From: Paragyromitra xinjiangensis
Lineage: Eukaryota; Ascomycota; Pezizomycetes; Pezizales; Discinaceae
DNA: 64,000 nucleotides
Reading direction: 5' to 3'
Assembly (NCBI GenBank): GCA_038503065.1
Contig: JBCAMK010000009.1
Span: 1,178,001 to 1,242,000, forward strand
Made by a program: the position numbers and the translations under genes. Positions 34,519-46,410 of the stretch are shown here, piece by piece. The number at the start of each line of letters is the position of its first letter. Positions within the stretch are counted from its first letter, which is position 1. A model generated the notes under the pieces. The model saw only the letters and a list, made by a program, of their open reading frames with translations, was not told the DNA's origin and searched no databases.

Positions 34519-37162
34519 ATGCCCCGCAGGAAACATCGAGGCGGAAGCGATGCTCCTCGTGGAGGAGGAAACTTCCGAGGACGAGGCAACGGTAGAGGTC
34601 GAGGTGGCGGGCCTCGTTACTTTTCTCACAATCACGATTTCTCAGGTTCACCATTGACCCCCTCTATAGGCGAGAGCTAAAAATGAATGTGAATGAAACA
34701 AAGATTACTGATTCCTTGTAATTTTTTTCCAAACCAGAAAATGTACATCACAGCTTCTCTCTCGCCGATGAAGCGAAGAATACAGAACGGCATCACGGCA
34801 ATTATGCCACAAATGCCCTTCGCCATTCTAAAATCTCTTTCGTCGCCGCGGGCCACCTAGAGCCATCGGACCTACTCAAGCCGCTCAACTTGGAAAAAAT
34901 CCAGCCGCAGACCGAACAGACAGAAGAGACCGAAGAGACGAAAAACTCCGCAGATGGAACTGAAGAAGAGGAGGAGGACGATGAGCTTATGCAATCCGAG
35001 GCCAATGACTCCCCAGTCGAACCTTCTACTGGAGTATTACCGCAAGAAGTGAATATAGAAAAGCTAGACCTAGACCCACCCAGCTCACAGTCATTCGTCG
35101 TAGACATCGTTGGCAATCCGAGTCTAAAGCCCAGGGAGATCAAGGTTCACGTCCCAGTCCGCTCGCCCTCCCCAGCCCGACCCGGAAGCTCCTCCTCCTC
35201 CGGCAGCGAAAGGATTGTGTTTATTCCACGGAAAATGCGCCCTGGCCTGTCACAGGCGAACTCTCCCGCAAAGTCTCGGGCCAAATCCAGGGTTCCTTCG
35301 TCACAGCTTCCCACGCCACAAGCCCAATCTCCGGCAGCTCAGGCAAAAATTATCGAAAAAATATTCACAAAAACCACCTCGGTCACCACAATCGACGACC
35401 CAGTCCCTGGCTTCACTACCACTACTAAAAAAGCCATCACGGAAGACACACCCATTCTTCCCAACCCCTTCCCGAGCGGTTCCTTTACCGGTCGTGCAAC
35501 TCCCGGCAACAAACGCCGCCGTAACCGCCGTCACAAAAAGTCCACTTCAGACGACGATGCTGTCATTGAGGACTACATCGAGAATGTCGCAGCCACCATG
35601 CGTGCGGAGGCTGCCGGAGAAGCCGGGGAGTCTTCTGCTGCAGCTGGTGACATTGATATTCTCGAATTTATTGCTGGCAAAACAAATCACCGTGCCATTG
35701 GTGGCGATGATGACTGGTCCTCGACCGATTCTGAGGATGCAGCTGAGGACAGCGATGCAGTGAATAAGTATAAAGCAGAGATGTGGGAAGAGAACGATTT
35801 GGCAGACTTTGACGACATCTCTACAGATAGTGAGGGGCCACAGGGGCCGGTAGGTAAATTGCTGGGGAAGAGAGTAAGGCCTAGTGGATTGCAATATCTC
35901 ATCAAATGGGAAGGCTATGAGACAGACGATGCGTCTTGGATTCTCGCTGAGCACCTAGATAGCAGCTCAAACACAAAGGTAAAACGCTATGAAGCGATGT
36001 TGTTAAAGAAGGCCTCAGATGTGCCACTTAGCAGCGGCGACCAAGACAGCGATGAAGGTGATGATGAAGACGAGGATGAGGTAGATCTTGATGAAGACCT
36101 AAAACTGGCGCGCTTGTTACAGCGTCAAGAAGCCTTGGGAATAACAGACTCCGACCTCGAACTCAATCTTGACATCGACGACTTTATGGAGCTTGACTTC
36201 CCTGGTAGCCGCGCTAGCCGCAAAGCAACTAAGAGAGCAATGAAGACTTTCCTCCCGGATATCTCCCCTAATGTCGCCACTGGTTTCTTCCCCTCCGCGT
36301 CGCGTCTTGCAGACGCATACGATGACTTCGATCCGATGGAATGGAACCGTCCGTCTCTGACATCGGTGAAGCAACTAAAGAAGAAAAAGAAGGGGAAGAT
36401 TGTCATGTTGAATCTAAGCGATTCGGAGCTAGAGGAGAATATTCAGAATAGCTGGATGAAAGATCGAGAGAAGAAGAAAGCGCGCAAGGCGGAGAGGGAG
36501 GCGTTGAGAGCGGAGGGGCTGCTCGGCGGGGGGCGGCACGGAAAGAAGGATATGAAAGCGAAGTATAAGGAGGGTTTAACAATGGAGGAACTGCAAAGAG
36601 AGATTGTAGAGTTTCTGTTGAGTGAACATCAGAGGTATCATCAATTTTATATCGTTGACCCCTAGAGATTTCTAGACGAAGGAGGAAGTGAGACTAACTA
36701 ATTGGTGCAAACAGCCTCGCACTACCCCCAATGGACAAATCCTACCGCAAAAAAGTCCACAACTTTGCCTCTGCTTTCAATCTCAACTCTAAATCTGTCG
36801 GCAGCGACAAAAAGCGTTTTCCTACCCTCTACAAAACCAGCCGCTCGACCGTCTTTGCCGACGAGGCTACAATTGCCTCCGTCATGACACGTCGCCGCTT
36901 CTTCAGCCGCCCCGATGCTCGCGGATCCGGGTCTGCCAGAACCCGAGGCCCAGGCCGGGGTGGTGCTGGAGGCGTAGTACATCACCGCGAAGGCGACATT
37001 GTTGGTGCGAGCGCCCCAGAGATTGGTATTGAAAACAGAGGGCGGAGGATGTTAGAGAAGATGGGATATAAAGCAGGAATGGCACTAGGGCTTGAGGGAA
37101 GGGAAGGAATTGTAAAGCCAGTGGAGGCAGTTGTAAAAATTAGTAAGGCGGGGCTGGGTTAA
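34519..37162 (+). CDS. SQS1: SQS1-like R3H/G-patch splicing protein with chromodomain-like segment
   Basis: Exons 34519-34645, 34738-36634, 36715-37162 give 823 residues. The N-terminus is RGG-rich (MPRRKHRGGSDAPRGGGNFR), as in fungal Sqs1. A long acidic and Ser-rich region follows. The R3H domain spans the last intron (EELQREIVEFLLSEHQ joined to SLALPPMDKSYRKKVHNFAS), and the G-patch is C-terminal (GIENRGRRMLEKMGYKAGMA, LGLEGREGIVKPV). In yeast Sqs1/Pfa1 activates the helicase Prp43 in splicing and ribosome assembly through its G-patch. Unusually, residues about 413-465 (35848-36000) read VGKLLGKRVRPSGLQYLIKW, EGYETDDASWILAEHL, with chromodomain spacing. Whether that is general in the family I cannot check here. 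Its start is 877 bases from ATG4's. Confidence 0.9.
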
Positions 37163-38045
37163 CACGACTCCTGCTGGAGGGGCATTGGGGGAAGGGGGGG
37201 GGAAGGGGGCATCAACAGTGATTTCTATTGTTGGGACTTTCAGGGTCCGAACTAGGCTTTTTTTTTCCTGGTGCGGTTCTTTATTATTTCAACATTTCAG
37301 AAGCGTAGATAGCCCGTGGGAATTGAAAACAAATTATTTATTTCTCCGGCAGCGATGACCTCTTGTTATGTATACTGTGCTGATATAAATCTATCGAGGG
37401 TGCGAGTGCGAATTGGTGACTGAAACCCTTCACCGTGTGACTGACCTTTTCTTTACAGGAGATGGGATAACTCAGCTGATTCTCCCACCACTTAGTGCCG
37501 AGCCCTGAGGAGCCTCCTATGCATCTAGGATACTGATGGGGGTTACAATGCTTTGACTTGAAAAAAGGTCCCGAAATTCCACTCCCCTAACTCAAACTTT
37601 TACATCATTACCAACACCGTATAAACTCGAGAGAGTGGGCTTGACGCTAAGGCGTTGAAATTGCCTCGACAAGTAAGGCGCCAGCTAAGGGGGTCAGAGC
37701 TGAGCAGATATTCGTTAGAGCCTTACCTCTATAGGCAATTCCAACGTCTTAGCGTTAAGTCCACTCTCTCAAGTTAATACGGTATATTGCTCCTCGACAG
37801 ACATGAAGTCTCGCTAAGGGAAGGGAAGTACAACATGTTTCCGATAGTCCCCCATTATATTATTAACATATTTTTTTTAACCCCGTTATATACAACATAG
37901 CAAACCAAAGCGTATTATTGCAAGTAAGCACAGCATGTGGAACAGAAGTCAGAAATAGCACCCAGACGGAAGCGTAGCCCTCGATCCAATAACTTAACCT
38001 TGCTCAAAAGAAGACCTTGGCCAAGACCGCCATGAGGCACTATTG
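37163..38045. other. Convergent intergenic region containing a foldback element
   Basis: SQS1 (+) and the UBC/F-box gene (-) converge here. The only structure seen is the 170-bp inverted-repeat element at 37615-37784, annotated separately. T-rich stretches at 37258-37267 and 37870-37880 may belong to the 3' ends. Confidence 0.6.
37615..37784 (-). mobile_element. Foldback/MITE-like element, copy A (TACCGTAT termini)
   Basis: The two halves are imperfect inverted repeats of about 64 bp. The left arm begins ACCGTATAAACTCGAGAGAG; read from the right, the element begins TACCGTATTAACTTGAGAGA. A near-identical copy lies at 52055-52224 in opposite orientation (about 10 differences in 170 bp by eye, nearly all transitions). 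A TA at the right border and CA at the left suggest a TA target duplication, as in Tc1/mariner/pogo-type elements. It has no coding capacity. Confidence 0.85.
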
Positions 38046-40689
38046 CTACGGTCGACCAGACCCGCGGCGATCCAACATTACCCCACGATCCACCCTTCTT
38101 CTTTCCGCAACCAATGCTTTCTCGCGCCCGTGATTAAACCTATGGTACCCCCGACTGGCGCTATTAATGATCGCGTCCCTTAGCCTCTTGCTCATACCTC
38201 TCGGTCCAGCTTGAACAGCTTCTGTGAACCCGACTCGCTCAAAAAACATCTTCCACCCATTAACAGCATAGATCTCTTTAATTCCCTTCGTGATTTCCCC
38301 TGGGACATCGGCATCTGGAAAACCGTACTGAGTAGCCATGGGGCTGTCGGGGCTAGCAAATGTTTCCAAGAAAAAGACTTGAAACATGACCAATCGCAGT
38401 GAAGTTCTACTTTCGGCGAAGGTCGTGTGAAGACGATACTCGGGTGGTGAGTTGTCTTCTTCGATGATGGCGAGGGAGGGATGCTTCTCGAGGAGCCATC
38501 TTACGTTGCGCGTAAGGACTTCGCCAATAAAGGGGCTTGCTAGGTGGGTTTTCCAAGAGACAGTGGTGCGGGGGATATTAGTGCTCGAGCTTTGCCCTCC
38601 TTGGGTCTTGATTGCTTTCCCCTTCTTTCCGGTGATAATCCAACCCTCGCTTGACTCTGTCTCGGAGATATTAAATTTAGGAGTTGATGTGGTAGGCCTT
38701 TGTTCGTCTTCTGTTGGGTTGTGGCTGCCAGCAACCACCGCGGCCATGACGAGGAACTCTCCGAGATCTGGAGTTGCTGCTTTGGTCCTATTCTGATCCT
38801 CCTTGCAGAATGCATTCAGGCGCCTCAATGCTCTACCCCGGAGCTCTGGTTCTCTTCGCATAATACAAACCAACAGGTGATATATTTGGAGATATCCAAT
38901 GCATGCCTTCTCGCTGGCGAAAAGCAGCGTTTTTTCCATACCTCTCTTGCCCTTAGCAGCCCCTGCGGGCTGCAAATCTGAATAAAGATCATCTGTGGTA
39001 CGCATCAACGAGACAACAATAGAATTGCAGAACTTATACAGCACCCTCAATGCCCTCTCCGCTTTTGTCTCCGGCAGTATAGGTGCTGTTGGCCGTTTCC
39101 TCGATCCGATTACAACTTCCTCGATCTTATCAAGATACCCGAATAATTTACCGCTCTCATAAGCCCTATCAAAATGCGGGATGCTAAATCCCAATGGAAG
39201 AAAAAAGTCAAATTCCTTTTTGTCAACGCTCTTCCGTATACCAAAAAGCTCAAACGCGTCCATTGAGAGCCAGTCAAAGGAGCTTTCGAGACATTGATTC
39301 TCCCGGTTGAAGTTAACCCCAATACCAAGGAGGTTTGTGGGATGGTTGAGAGGCGTTCGAAGGAAGAAGCATTTGAGTTCCCGCTGAAGGAGGGTGTGTG
39401 TATCCCTAACCAGCGTTTGTACGCGGGGGTATGCTTTTGCAAGATTTAGCAAAGATTCGTCAGGCAGATGGGACGCAACGATAAGAAGGACGTCGTCATT
39501 AAGAGTGGCGAAGTGGCAGATTCCGGACAAGTTTTTGGGCTCAATAAAACTTATATTAGATACTCTAGCTTCTAGTTTCCGAATTTCTGAGATGACTTGG
39601 TCATATGTGGATATCTTTCTGAGCTGAGTCGCCTCTAGCTTTTCTCCACCAACAGACTGGCGCTCTTTAAGTAGGTCGATATCTCGGAGCTTCTTTTGCA
39701 GATTCCGAAGCTTTCTCTCGTCGGGGGACTTAGGGCATGGAAGCTCCTCAGGGCCGGCTGAGGTAACTTGCCATGGCATACTCGATGTTCCGTACCCGCA
39801 TTGGCCACAGGTATATCCTTGGATTCGTGCCAACGTGAGATCGTATCTAGGGTTTTTGAAAGTAACCTTAATAGTCCTCGACTTCTTCGCAGCATGCGGC
39901 CGCCAAATCGTGAACGTATGACCTTGTGCATGATACTGCTCATGAACGCACTCCATATGCCCACCAGCAACCACCTCTTGGAGGTAGATACCTCGAGCCT
40001 CAGGGTGCATGCCAGCATTAGCTGCATATTCAATGTTTGTCCTATATCCCCCAATTATGTAATCCTCATGATAATCATCGAGTGCTGTTGTAAATTGGTA
40101 AATATCGAGGTCCTGGAACCGATTCCCGAGTCGCACTACAAATCCACCTTCTTGCTCAACCTGTTATAGAGTTGTAAGCTGGACATGCGCTTACTAAAGG
40201 CTATAAAAACATGATATCAGTATTTCTTACCTCCTCGGATGAGAAAAATGATAACAGCTGCATGAATAATCCCCTAAGAGTGAACGCCGGAGTGTATCCT
40301 CCAGTATAGCCCTCCTCTGGAATTTCATTATAGAGCCCTATTATTGATTAATAAAGTTTCACCAGTAGTGCCCGTCGACTATCGAAGAACTCACGCAATA
40401 GATCTGAGCAAACATAGTTGCCAAAAACGTTCGGATGATCAAGCTGAGTTGAACTCCTGATCTTTGGTGGATCTGCAGGCCAAGTCAAGGGTAATTCAAC
40501 GTTGAAATGCAGGCGTAATCCAACAAAAGGACCACCGAGAGGTGAAAAGATGAGGCACAACCTCCGAAGATCATTTTCGTGATGGTGGACGTCAATTCCA
40601 GGATAGGGGTTTGAGAAAAGGTCTTTGAGATCCAGCTGAAGACGGGAGAGCAAACGAGGACTAACATGACTAGCTTTGGTTGTTGCCAT
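38046..40689 (-). CDS. E2-like (UBC) domain fused to F-box-like region
   Basis: Complement exons 40689-40395, 40337-40231, 40160-38046 give 838 residues. The N-terminus is a ubiquitin-conjugating-enzyme fold: LRRLCLIFSPLGGPFVGLRL, HFNVELPLTWPADPPKIRSS, then HPN (85-87) and NYVCSDLL with a Cys at about 94, seven residues after HPN, close to the catalytic spacing of true E2s. YTPAFTLRGLFMQLLSFFSS completes the core. A CGQC motif lies near 252. Residues about 352-385 (LNDDVLLIVASHLPDESLLN) look like an F-box. A large unassigned helical region follows, then a basic C-terminus. I recall similar RWD/UBC-type proteins in other fungi, uncharacterised. The fusion would place E2 chemistry and an SCF-type adaptor in one chain; activity is inference. 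Confidence 0.85.
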
Positions 40690-42733
40690 CTCTGAAGTTA
40701 ATTCAGGGGATGTCGAATATAGGGCCAGGAGGAGTGGAAAACGCCTTTATATACGCTTGGAAAAGGCTCAAGCACACGGGTCTTGCGATCTTTGCAGTTT
40801 GTGCCGTCTGCGGAAGAGTCATTGAGCTGTTTTTTGCTCATAAATGTCAAAAACTCACAGCTGAGTATTATGGGGGCTGGGTTGCCTAGCGCTGAAGCCC
40901 ACGAAATGCCTCTTTCGTGATGCGCGGGATATAAATCTATAAGCCACTAAGAGTGAAATCACCTAATGAATAGCATTGGATCAGCTGAAATCAATTCTCG
41001 CTTTCCATGGGAGTAGTTAGTGCCGATTTGGGTTGTTGGTGTTGAGTCACTGTTGCACAACTTGAAAACCTAACCCTGAATGAACGTATTGAGGCATTAG
41101 CTGAAAAGCAACTCGCTTAGGCAAGACAAATTCGATGGGATTTGCCTTCTTACATATGACTCTTCCGAATATCATACACTAATTCGAGTGATACTTCGTG
41201 AGCACTAAATATGATTTTCTCAACCCTTCCTTTTTATGTTTACATCACACACATATGTAAACCTCCACCCAATACCCCTCCCCTCCCCTCCCATCCAAAT
41301 ACACAATTCTGTCTAGCTATATGAAAGGTTTGATGGAATATTGCTAGCTGCGTAAACTGGCACTGTACCAAGTGCCTAACGAATCGCAAATTCGGGACCT
41401 AAGCATCAGCACAATAAGTCTCGTGAAGTAGCGCCCTGGATGTAGGCCCTAGTTGATTTGTATGACCTTAGGGTAGATGTCCTCCTAAAAAGGGGCGCGT
41501 ATGATTTTGTAGGTAGCTTTGCCCACAAATCTACCAGGCTATAGCCAGATGAAAATCTCTTCCTGCTTTATCCTATCTTGAGAGAAGAGGTCTCAATAAG
41601 TTTAGGTGAGCTTAGGCAGCTCGAACCTGTCTCTATTCCAACTCAAGGTGAGCAGCGAACCGCCACCCGCGTCACAAGATGGCTATTATAGGTGCTTAAT
41701 ATGTATACTTGAAGGACGGCAAGACACCGTGACCCATTGACCCGGATATGCCAACCGTACTCATAAAGGTTGCTATACCACTACATTTAAATATATATGC
41801 CATAAATTTTAAACTAATCTGAATGAAAAGAACTCCCTACTTCACCTAGGAAGACCTACCCCAGGAGTTTCTCATGGGCCAAAGGATTTTAAAGATCCCA
41901 CCTCTGCTCGATTGTTACATGTAAGCTACGCTATAGTATTATGTGGAGATGGAGCTGACTCCTACTTTCATTCGCCTTTCTGTCCTGATCATGACTGAAT
42001 TCTAGTTCGTCGGCGGATAAAAATAAGTTACAGTTAGCTTCGTCCAAGTTAATTTAGCACTAACCCTAATTTTATCACCTACCATCACTCGCATATAGCT
42101 TTTGAACGGACATTAAAAAACCAGAACCACATGTAGACGATAACCCTAGCTCTAGAATACTGAAGCTCTAGGCTCATCTCATCCTAATTGAGAAGATTAA
42201 TTCTTGCTCTATCCCTATCCTCAGAAATCGCTCCCTCATATTTTTCGGACGTAATCTACAACTTCTCGGCCACTAGTCGCCAGAATTCAGGTTAGAAAAC
42301 TGGGAGTCGACGTGGGGGTTGGATTGAAAATTCTAAATCAACCTCAATTTTACTGGATATCAAAATTGGTCTCGGGTCAAGATATCCAAATGATCAATTG
42401 AACATCACTGGAGGATTATAAGCCTCGTTCCTATAATATACGAATATTTCTTCCATTATTGTGCGCCAAAGGGAAGAGGGAGTGGAGATGGCCATCATTC
42501 CCTATGGCCCAGCTATAATACAGTCCGTGGGTGTAAAAACCCGGGATACTCGGGCGACCGTGTGGGGGATTCATCTGATTCATTCAGTCGTGGTCGTGCT
42601 GATTTCCATTTCCCGTTGACGAATCCCCTTGTATACATTTTCTGGCCATTAAAAAGAAAATCCTCCAAAACGATCAAACAGAGCTTAGGAAAGCGAAGAA
42701 AAATAAAAACAGAATGAAAAGGTGGTAGTGAGA
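40690..42733. other. Gene-free region of about 2 kb
   Basis: Upstream of the UBC/F-box gene and downstream of OXR1. Short frames only. A C-rich tract lies at 41270-41295 and a TACATGTA palindrome at 41916. Nothing else is seen. Confidence 0.55.
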
Positions 42734-43656
42734 TCATCCAATCTTCCAGAGCTCAACACCAATGATGTCAAATTTCTCTCCTTCCTCCGAGAGTGGCTCG
42801 TTGCCAAAGGTCATGCAAGGTTGGGATACACCTTTTTCGAAGATGTCGTCGAGCCATAGGCCATACTTTCCGTCGCTAGCGAAGACAAAAGTGCCGTTAA
42901 CTCTAAAAGGACGGGATGCGTGTAGGAAGTGACAAGGATGGGGAGACTGCATACCCGCCACCAACAGATAGGAAAGTATTATCACAGAGGATCATATAGT
43001 CATTAATTCCGCTATAGGGGAAAGCTTTGAACCGAATTTGGTCTGTGTGTTCTGGGGTTGAGGTTCCTGACGATGATTTCGAGGGGATAACAGTTGCTTT
43101 CCAAAGGAAGCATTCGCCGGTTCCATAATACCTTCCAGACGGACGGTAGGGCTCGTTTACGAAAGCTCCGAAGATCTGTGGATGGTGTTCAGCTAATTGA
43201 GTCATAGCTATAAGATGTGCGCTTCGACAAAGGTTTACATACCCCGCCTGCAGCATCCTTAACCACCAGCACGAAGGATCCCTTACTACATTGCCTATAC
43301 AAAGTTGCTAGGCTCACGCCATGTTGCTCAAGGGAATATGCTAACGTCCATGTTTCATGGAGCTGCAGCCTTGCAGGTAACAGTAATCGGATCTCCTCCG
43401 CGAGGGCTCTAGAGAGGAGGCGGGACGTTGTGGTTGAAGAATATCCTGTAATTTGTAGGGGCGCAAGGGGCGGTGGAGTGAATGGGGATGCGCGACGAGA
43501 AGGCGGCCTTTCGGAAGAAAGATGGTGCGGATCAGAGGATTTGCGGGGTGGACTTTGGCTAACTTGCGGGTCGGAGGTTAGACGGTGGAGGGTCCATGAC
43601 AGGGCGGACGATATCGTGCCCGGGATGCTCGGGTAGGACGCGGATGCTGTGCTCAT
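42734..43656 (-). CDS. OXR1: Oxidation resistance protein OXR1 (TLD domain)
   Basis: Complement exons 43656-43243, 43175-42955, 42875-42734 encode 258 residues. After a Ser/Pro-rich N-terminus the TLD domain covers most of the protein: [69 protein letters not shown], then [13 protein letters not shown] and the final VELWKIG. TLD proteins protect against oxidative stress and, in yeast, Oxr1 promotes V-ATPase disassembly. The last join (acceptor CTAG at 42876) was chosen because it gives the family-typical [14 protein letters not shown]; a CAG/TAG site about 20 bases upstream would insert a few residues. Introns are 79 and 67 nt. Confidence 0.93.
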
Positions 43657-44352
43657 ATCTTTTTGGAGGGGGGTTGTAAGGTGTGGAATTCTTATGGGAT
43701 GTTCTTATCGGTGGTAGGGTCGGAATTTGAAAGTTGAGGGAGGTCGGCAGATAGGATATTATTTCTTTTTTTTGGGGGGGGGGGAAGGTATGGATGTCTC
43801 AAATTCCAGTTGACACGTTCAGTGGGTGGCCTATTTAATTTATGAGGTTTGGTGTTTGGTGCGGTCGTAGATATCATACGATGTTAATAACTCAGTTGAA
43901 ATTGAATGAATTGCGCTGCGACTCACGAGATGATAGCTATTGATTGTGTTGAGAGGCCACGATCTGGTGTCGTGTTCAGTGGAGGAATCCTCTGCTAATT
44001 ATATTCCTTACCACTGCCGTGTCCATGTAAGTCTTACGTATCGCAGATGCAGATGATACGAGGACAATTTAAACTCTGGACGCGCTGACAGCCTCCAGTG
44101 GCAGCTGCAGGCAGATACACGAGATTCCCACTGGATCCTGCGTGTTTATTTACACAGATACCAAAGTTATAGCAGCGAAGGATCAAATAGAACTTGGAAT
44201 GGTCAGCGAGTGCTGTTCTTGGCTCCTACATTCTACTCATATTATCTGGGAAATAATTTCATCACAATAGTGTTCCGTCGGCCTTCTTCGCCCATATTAT
44301 AAGTAGCCAGTATGTAGAACTTGCTTTAGCTTACATGTAGCTTACATGTAGC
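43657..44352. other. Intergenic region upstream of OXR1
   Basis: Contains a T/G homopolymer pair (T run then about 10 G at 43762-43785) and no gene. Two tandem TTACATGTAGC units lie at 44331-44352, immediately left of the next foldback element. Confidence 0.55.
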
Positions 44353-44540
44353 TAGAGTCGTTCTTGGGTGTACGACGAAACTGGGGGTGTGACGAATTCC
44401 CCAAAAATTAAAATCAATAAAATCATTTTTTACTTTCCACAGGTACTATCGGCTTTTCGAGTTTTGTTTTTCACGTTCAGTTGATTTTGGGCGGGACTCG
44501 TCACACCCTCAGTTTCGTCGTGCACCCGGGAGCGACTCTA
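44353..44540. mobile_element. Foldback/MITE-like element with GAGTCG termini
   Basis: Left arm GAGTCGTTCTTGGGTGTACG then ACGAAACTGGGGGTGTGACGA. The right end read on the complement is GAGTCGCTCCCGGGTGCACG then ACGAAACTGAGGGTGTGACGA, about 45 bp of inverted repeat with few mismatches, most of them transitions. Both ends are flanked by CTA/TAG, consistent with a TA target duplication. The 188-bp element has no coding capacity and is unrelated in sequence to the TACCGTAT family. Confidence 0.8.
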
Positions 44541-44866
44541 GCGACAAATCAAAACTCCCTTCGCAGCATCCTCTAAACGACAGTCGAAGATTGTTTGTAA
44601 TCCCACTCCGCAGCATCACGGGTCTTTATTTCGTAGCCTCTTCCACTGGCACAGACCACCACATCAGGAGCAGCAGGCCCTTGAAAATTGTTCCTTCCCG
44701 CTTTGTGGCTCCTGTTACCCCTGTACCATCTCAAAGCCACTAAAACGCAAATCTCCATGGAGGTACTCATTTAAAGGTTGGCCAGCTAACCCAAGAAATA
44801 AAAAGTCTGTATTCTACTAGTATTATCGACTGCCCTATCATACTAACATCAATAGACGCCACTACC

Positions 44867-46410
44867 ATGATGTCGTCATCAAACCCTTTTATCTATCTGC
44901 ACAGCGAAACCGCTGAAGAGCTACATGTAGTATCAATTCTGAATGAGTATCGAGCCGTACACCTACGGGGGACCCCTGCTTCTGGGGAAACGACATTGGC
45001 CCACCTTCTACATTATTACTACAGTAAAAATGCAAGAAGGGCTATAATGCTTAGAGGATGACCCATTAAAAATCAGACAAGCTATGGAGAGGTTTTGGCC
45101 AATGCATGCCGTGAAGAATTCTCTGAGGTCACAAAGTCGAACCTATCGCAAGATATTGTGTTCATCTTGGACGAGGCGCAGCAGCCGTATTGAGATAGAG
45201 ATCTTTGGCTCTTTTTTTATCAAGACCCAGTCTGGGAGCAGAGCAGAGCAGGCCCATCGATGTGTATACTTTCAAGCTACGGTAGCCCTACACTGATGGC
45301 CCCGCTCCTGTCTATTTTGGGCCTCCCCAATGCATCTCAATTAAGCCGTCTTCGCTCGCCCATTCACCAACGATATGGTTATTTTTCACGTTGCCGGGAT
45401 ACCATGATGTAGTGAGAAGAATCTGTGCAGATGAAAGATTACCATTTTTCTTGACTCCTGATGCTGTTGATTATATCTACAAGATTACGAGTGGACACCC
45501 AGGTGCGGTAGATGCTGTACTGTACTATATAGGAAAGGTAAATATGCTAGTGATTGATATCAACAATGTTTATTTATAAGTGACCGGTTTTAAGGCTACC
45601 GTCGCCGGATAGAACACCTAAAGGAAACTATCGACTTGGAAATGGCCACGAGGCCACTCGATGACGAACATACCGTCTTCGAGTATCTGTTGCATATCGC
45701 TGTGTATCGCAGTTTTCCCTCCCGGAAAGATCTTACCACAGAGAATGTAGAGACTCTAACGCATGTTCTGGCCTGCGGCTCCACTAATCAGGATTTCAGC
45801 CACCCCGGGGTCAACAAATGCTATAATATAGGCTGGTTGCATTCAGAACTAGCTAACCCTGAGGCCAGCGAGATTTTTGTTTTCCCATCAAGGCTTCATT
45901 TTAAGTGAGAAGCCTCCGATTGCTATTCTACTGCTTTACATTACACTACTAATGTTGGATGAAAAGTTTCTGCGAGTATTTACTAGCAACCCGAGATCCT
46001 CACCCATTTCCTTTTAACCTATACCCCGATGCCCAAACGCTTTGTATCGAAGCATTGAAACTATTTCCAAAGACAAATCTGCAACTTTGTAGTACAGACA
46101 GACGCCTCAGAACTGCGGATTCTCTGCTACTTCCCAAAGCACAATTCCAATCCGAGTTGTACCGTACAATCTACCAGTTACTAGGTGGGTTGGGGACAAT
46201 TTAAAGTGAGCGGACAGGAGAGGGAGAGAGACGCATTGACCTCCGCATAGTAGAAGCAAAATGGAGATCGAAATTCCAAGAGACGGCAATCGACTTTCAG
46301 CGTTTCTTAGATGGTGGCGCGTATAAGCCGTGGATCGTATAAGCCGTGGATCGATAATGGGGCTCTGTGCGACTGGTTGGTCATCGATGTTCGGCACAGT
46401 CGCCCCCAGC
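44867..46410 (+). pseudogene. Decayed fungal P-loop NTPase gene
   Basis: Pieces in shifting frames spell one protein. AVHLRGTPASGETTLAHLL resembles a Walker A loop but has Glu where the essential Lys should be. QDIVFILDEAQQ is a Walker B-like box, followed by MCILSSYGSPT, FLTPDAVDYIYKITSGHPGA, YRSFPSRK, THVLACGST, GWLHSEL and PFPFNLYPDAQTLCIEALKL. I recognise this order from a large fungal family of NTPase proteins related to the NTPase module of RHS/Crinkler-type proteins. Breaks: in-frame TGA at 45059 and 45191, TAG at 45410 with a frame change near 45390-45410, further frame changes near 45590 and 45910-45960, and a 16-bp tandem duplication at 46321-46352 that brings in a stop. It is not expected to make a working enzyme. 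Confidence 0.75.

Noticed and set aside
35215..35763. 182-codon plus-strand frame inside SQS1
   Set aside because: Alternative frame of the Ser/Pro-rich part of SQS1 without its own signals.
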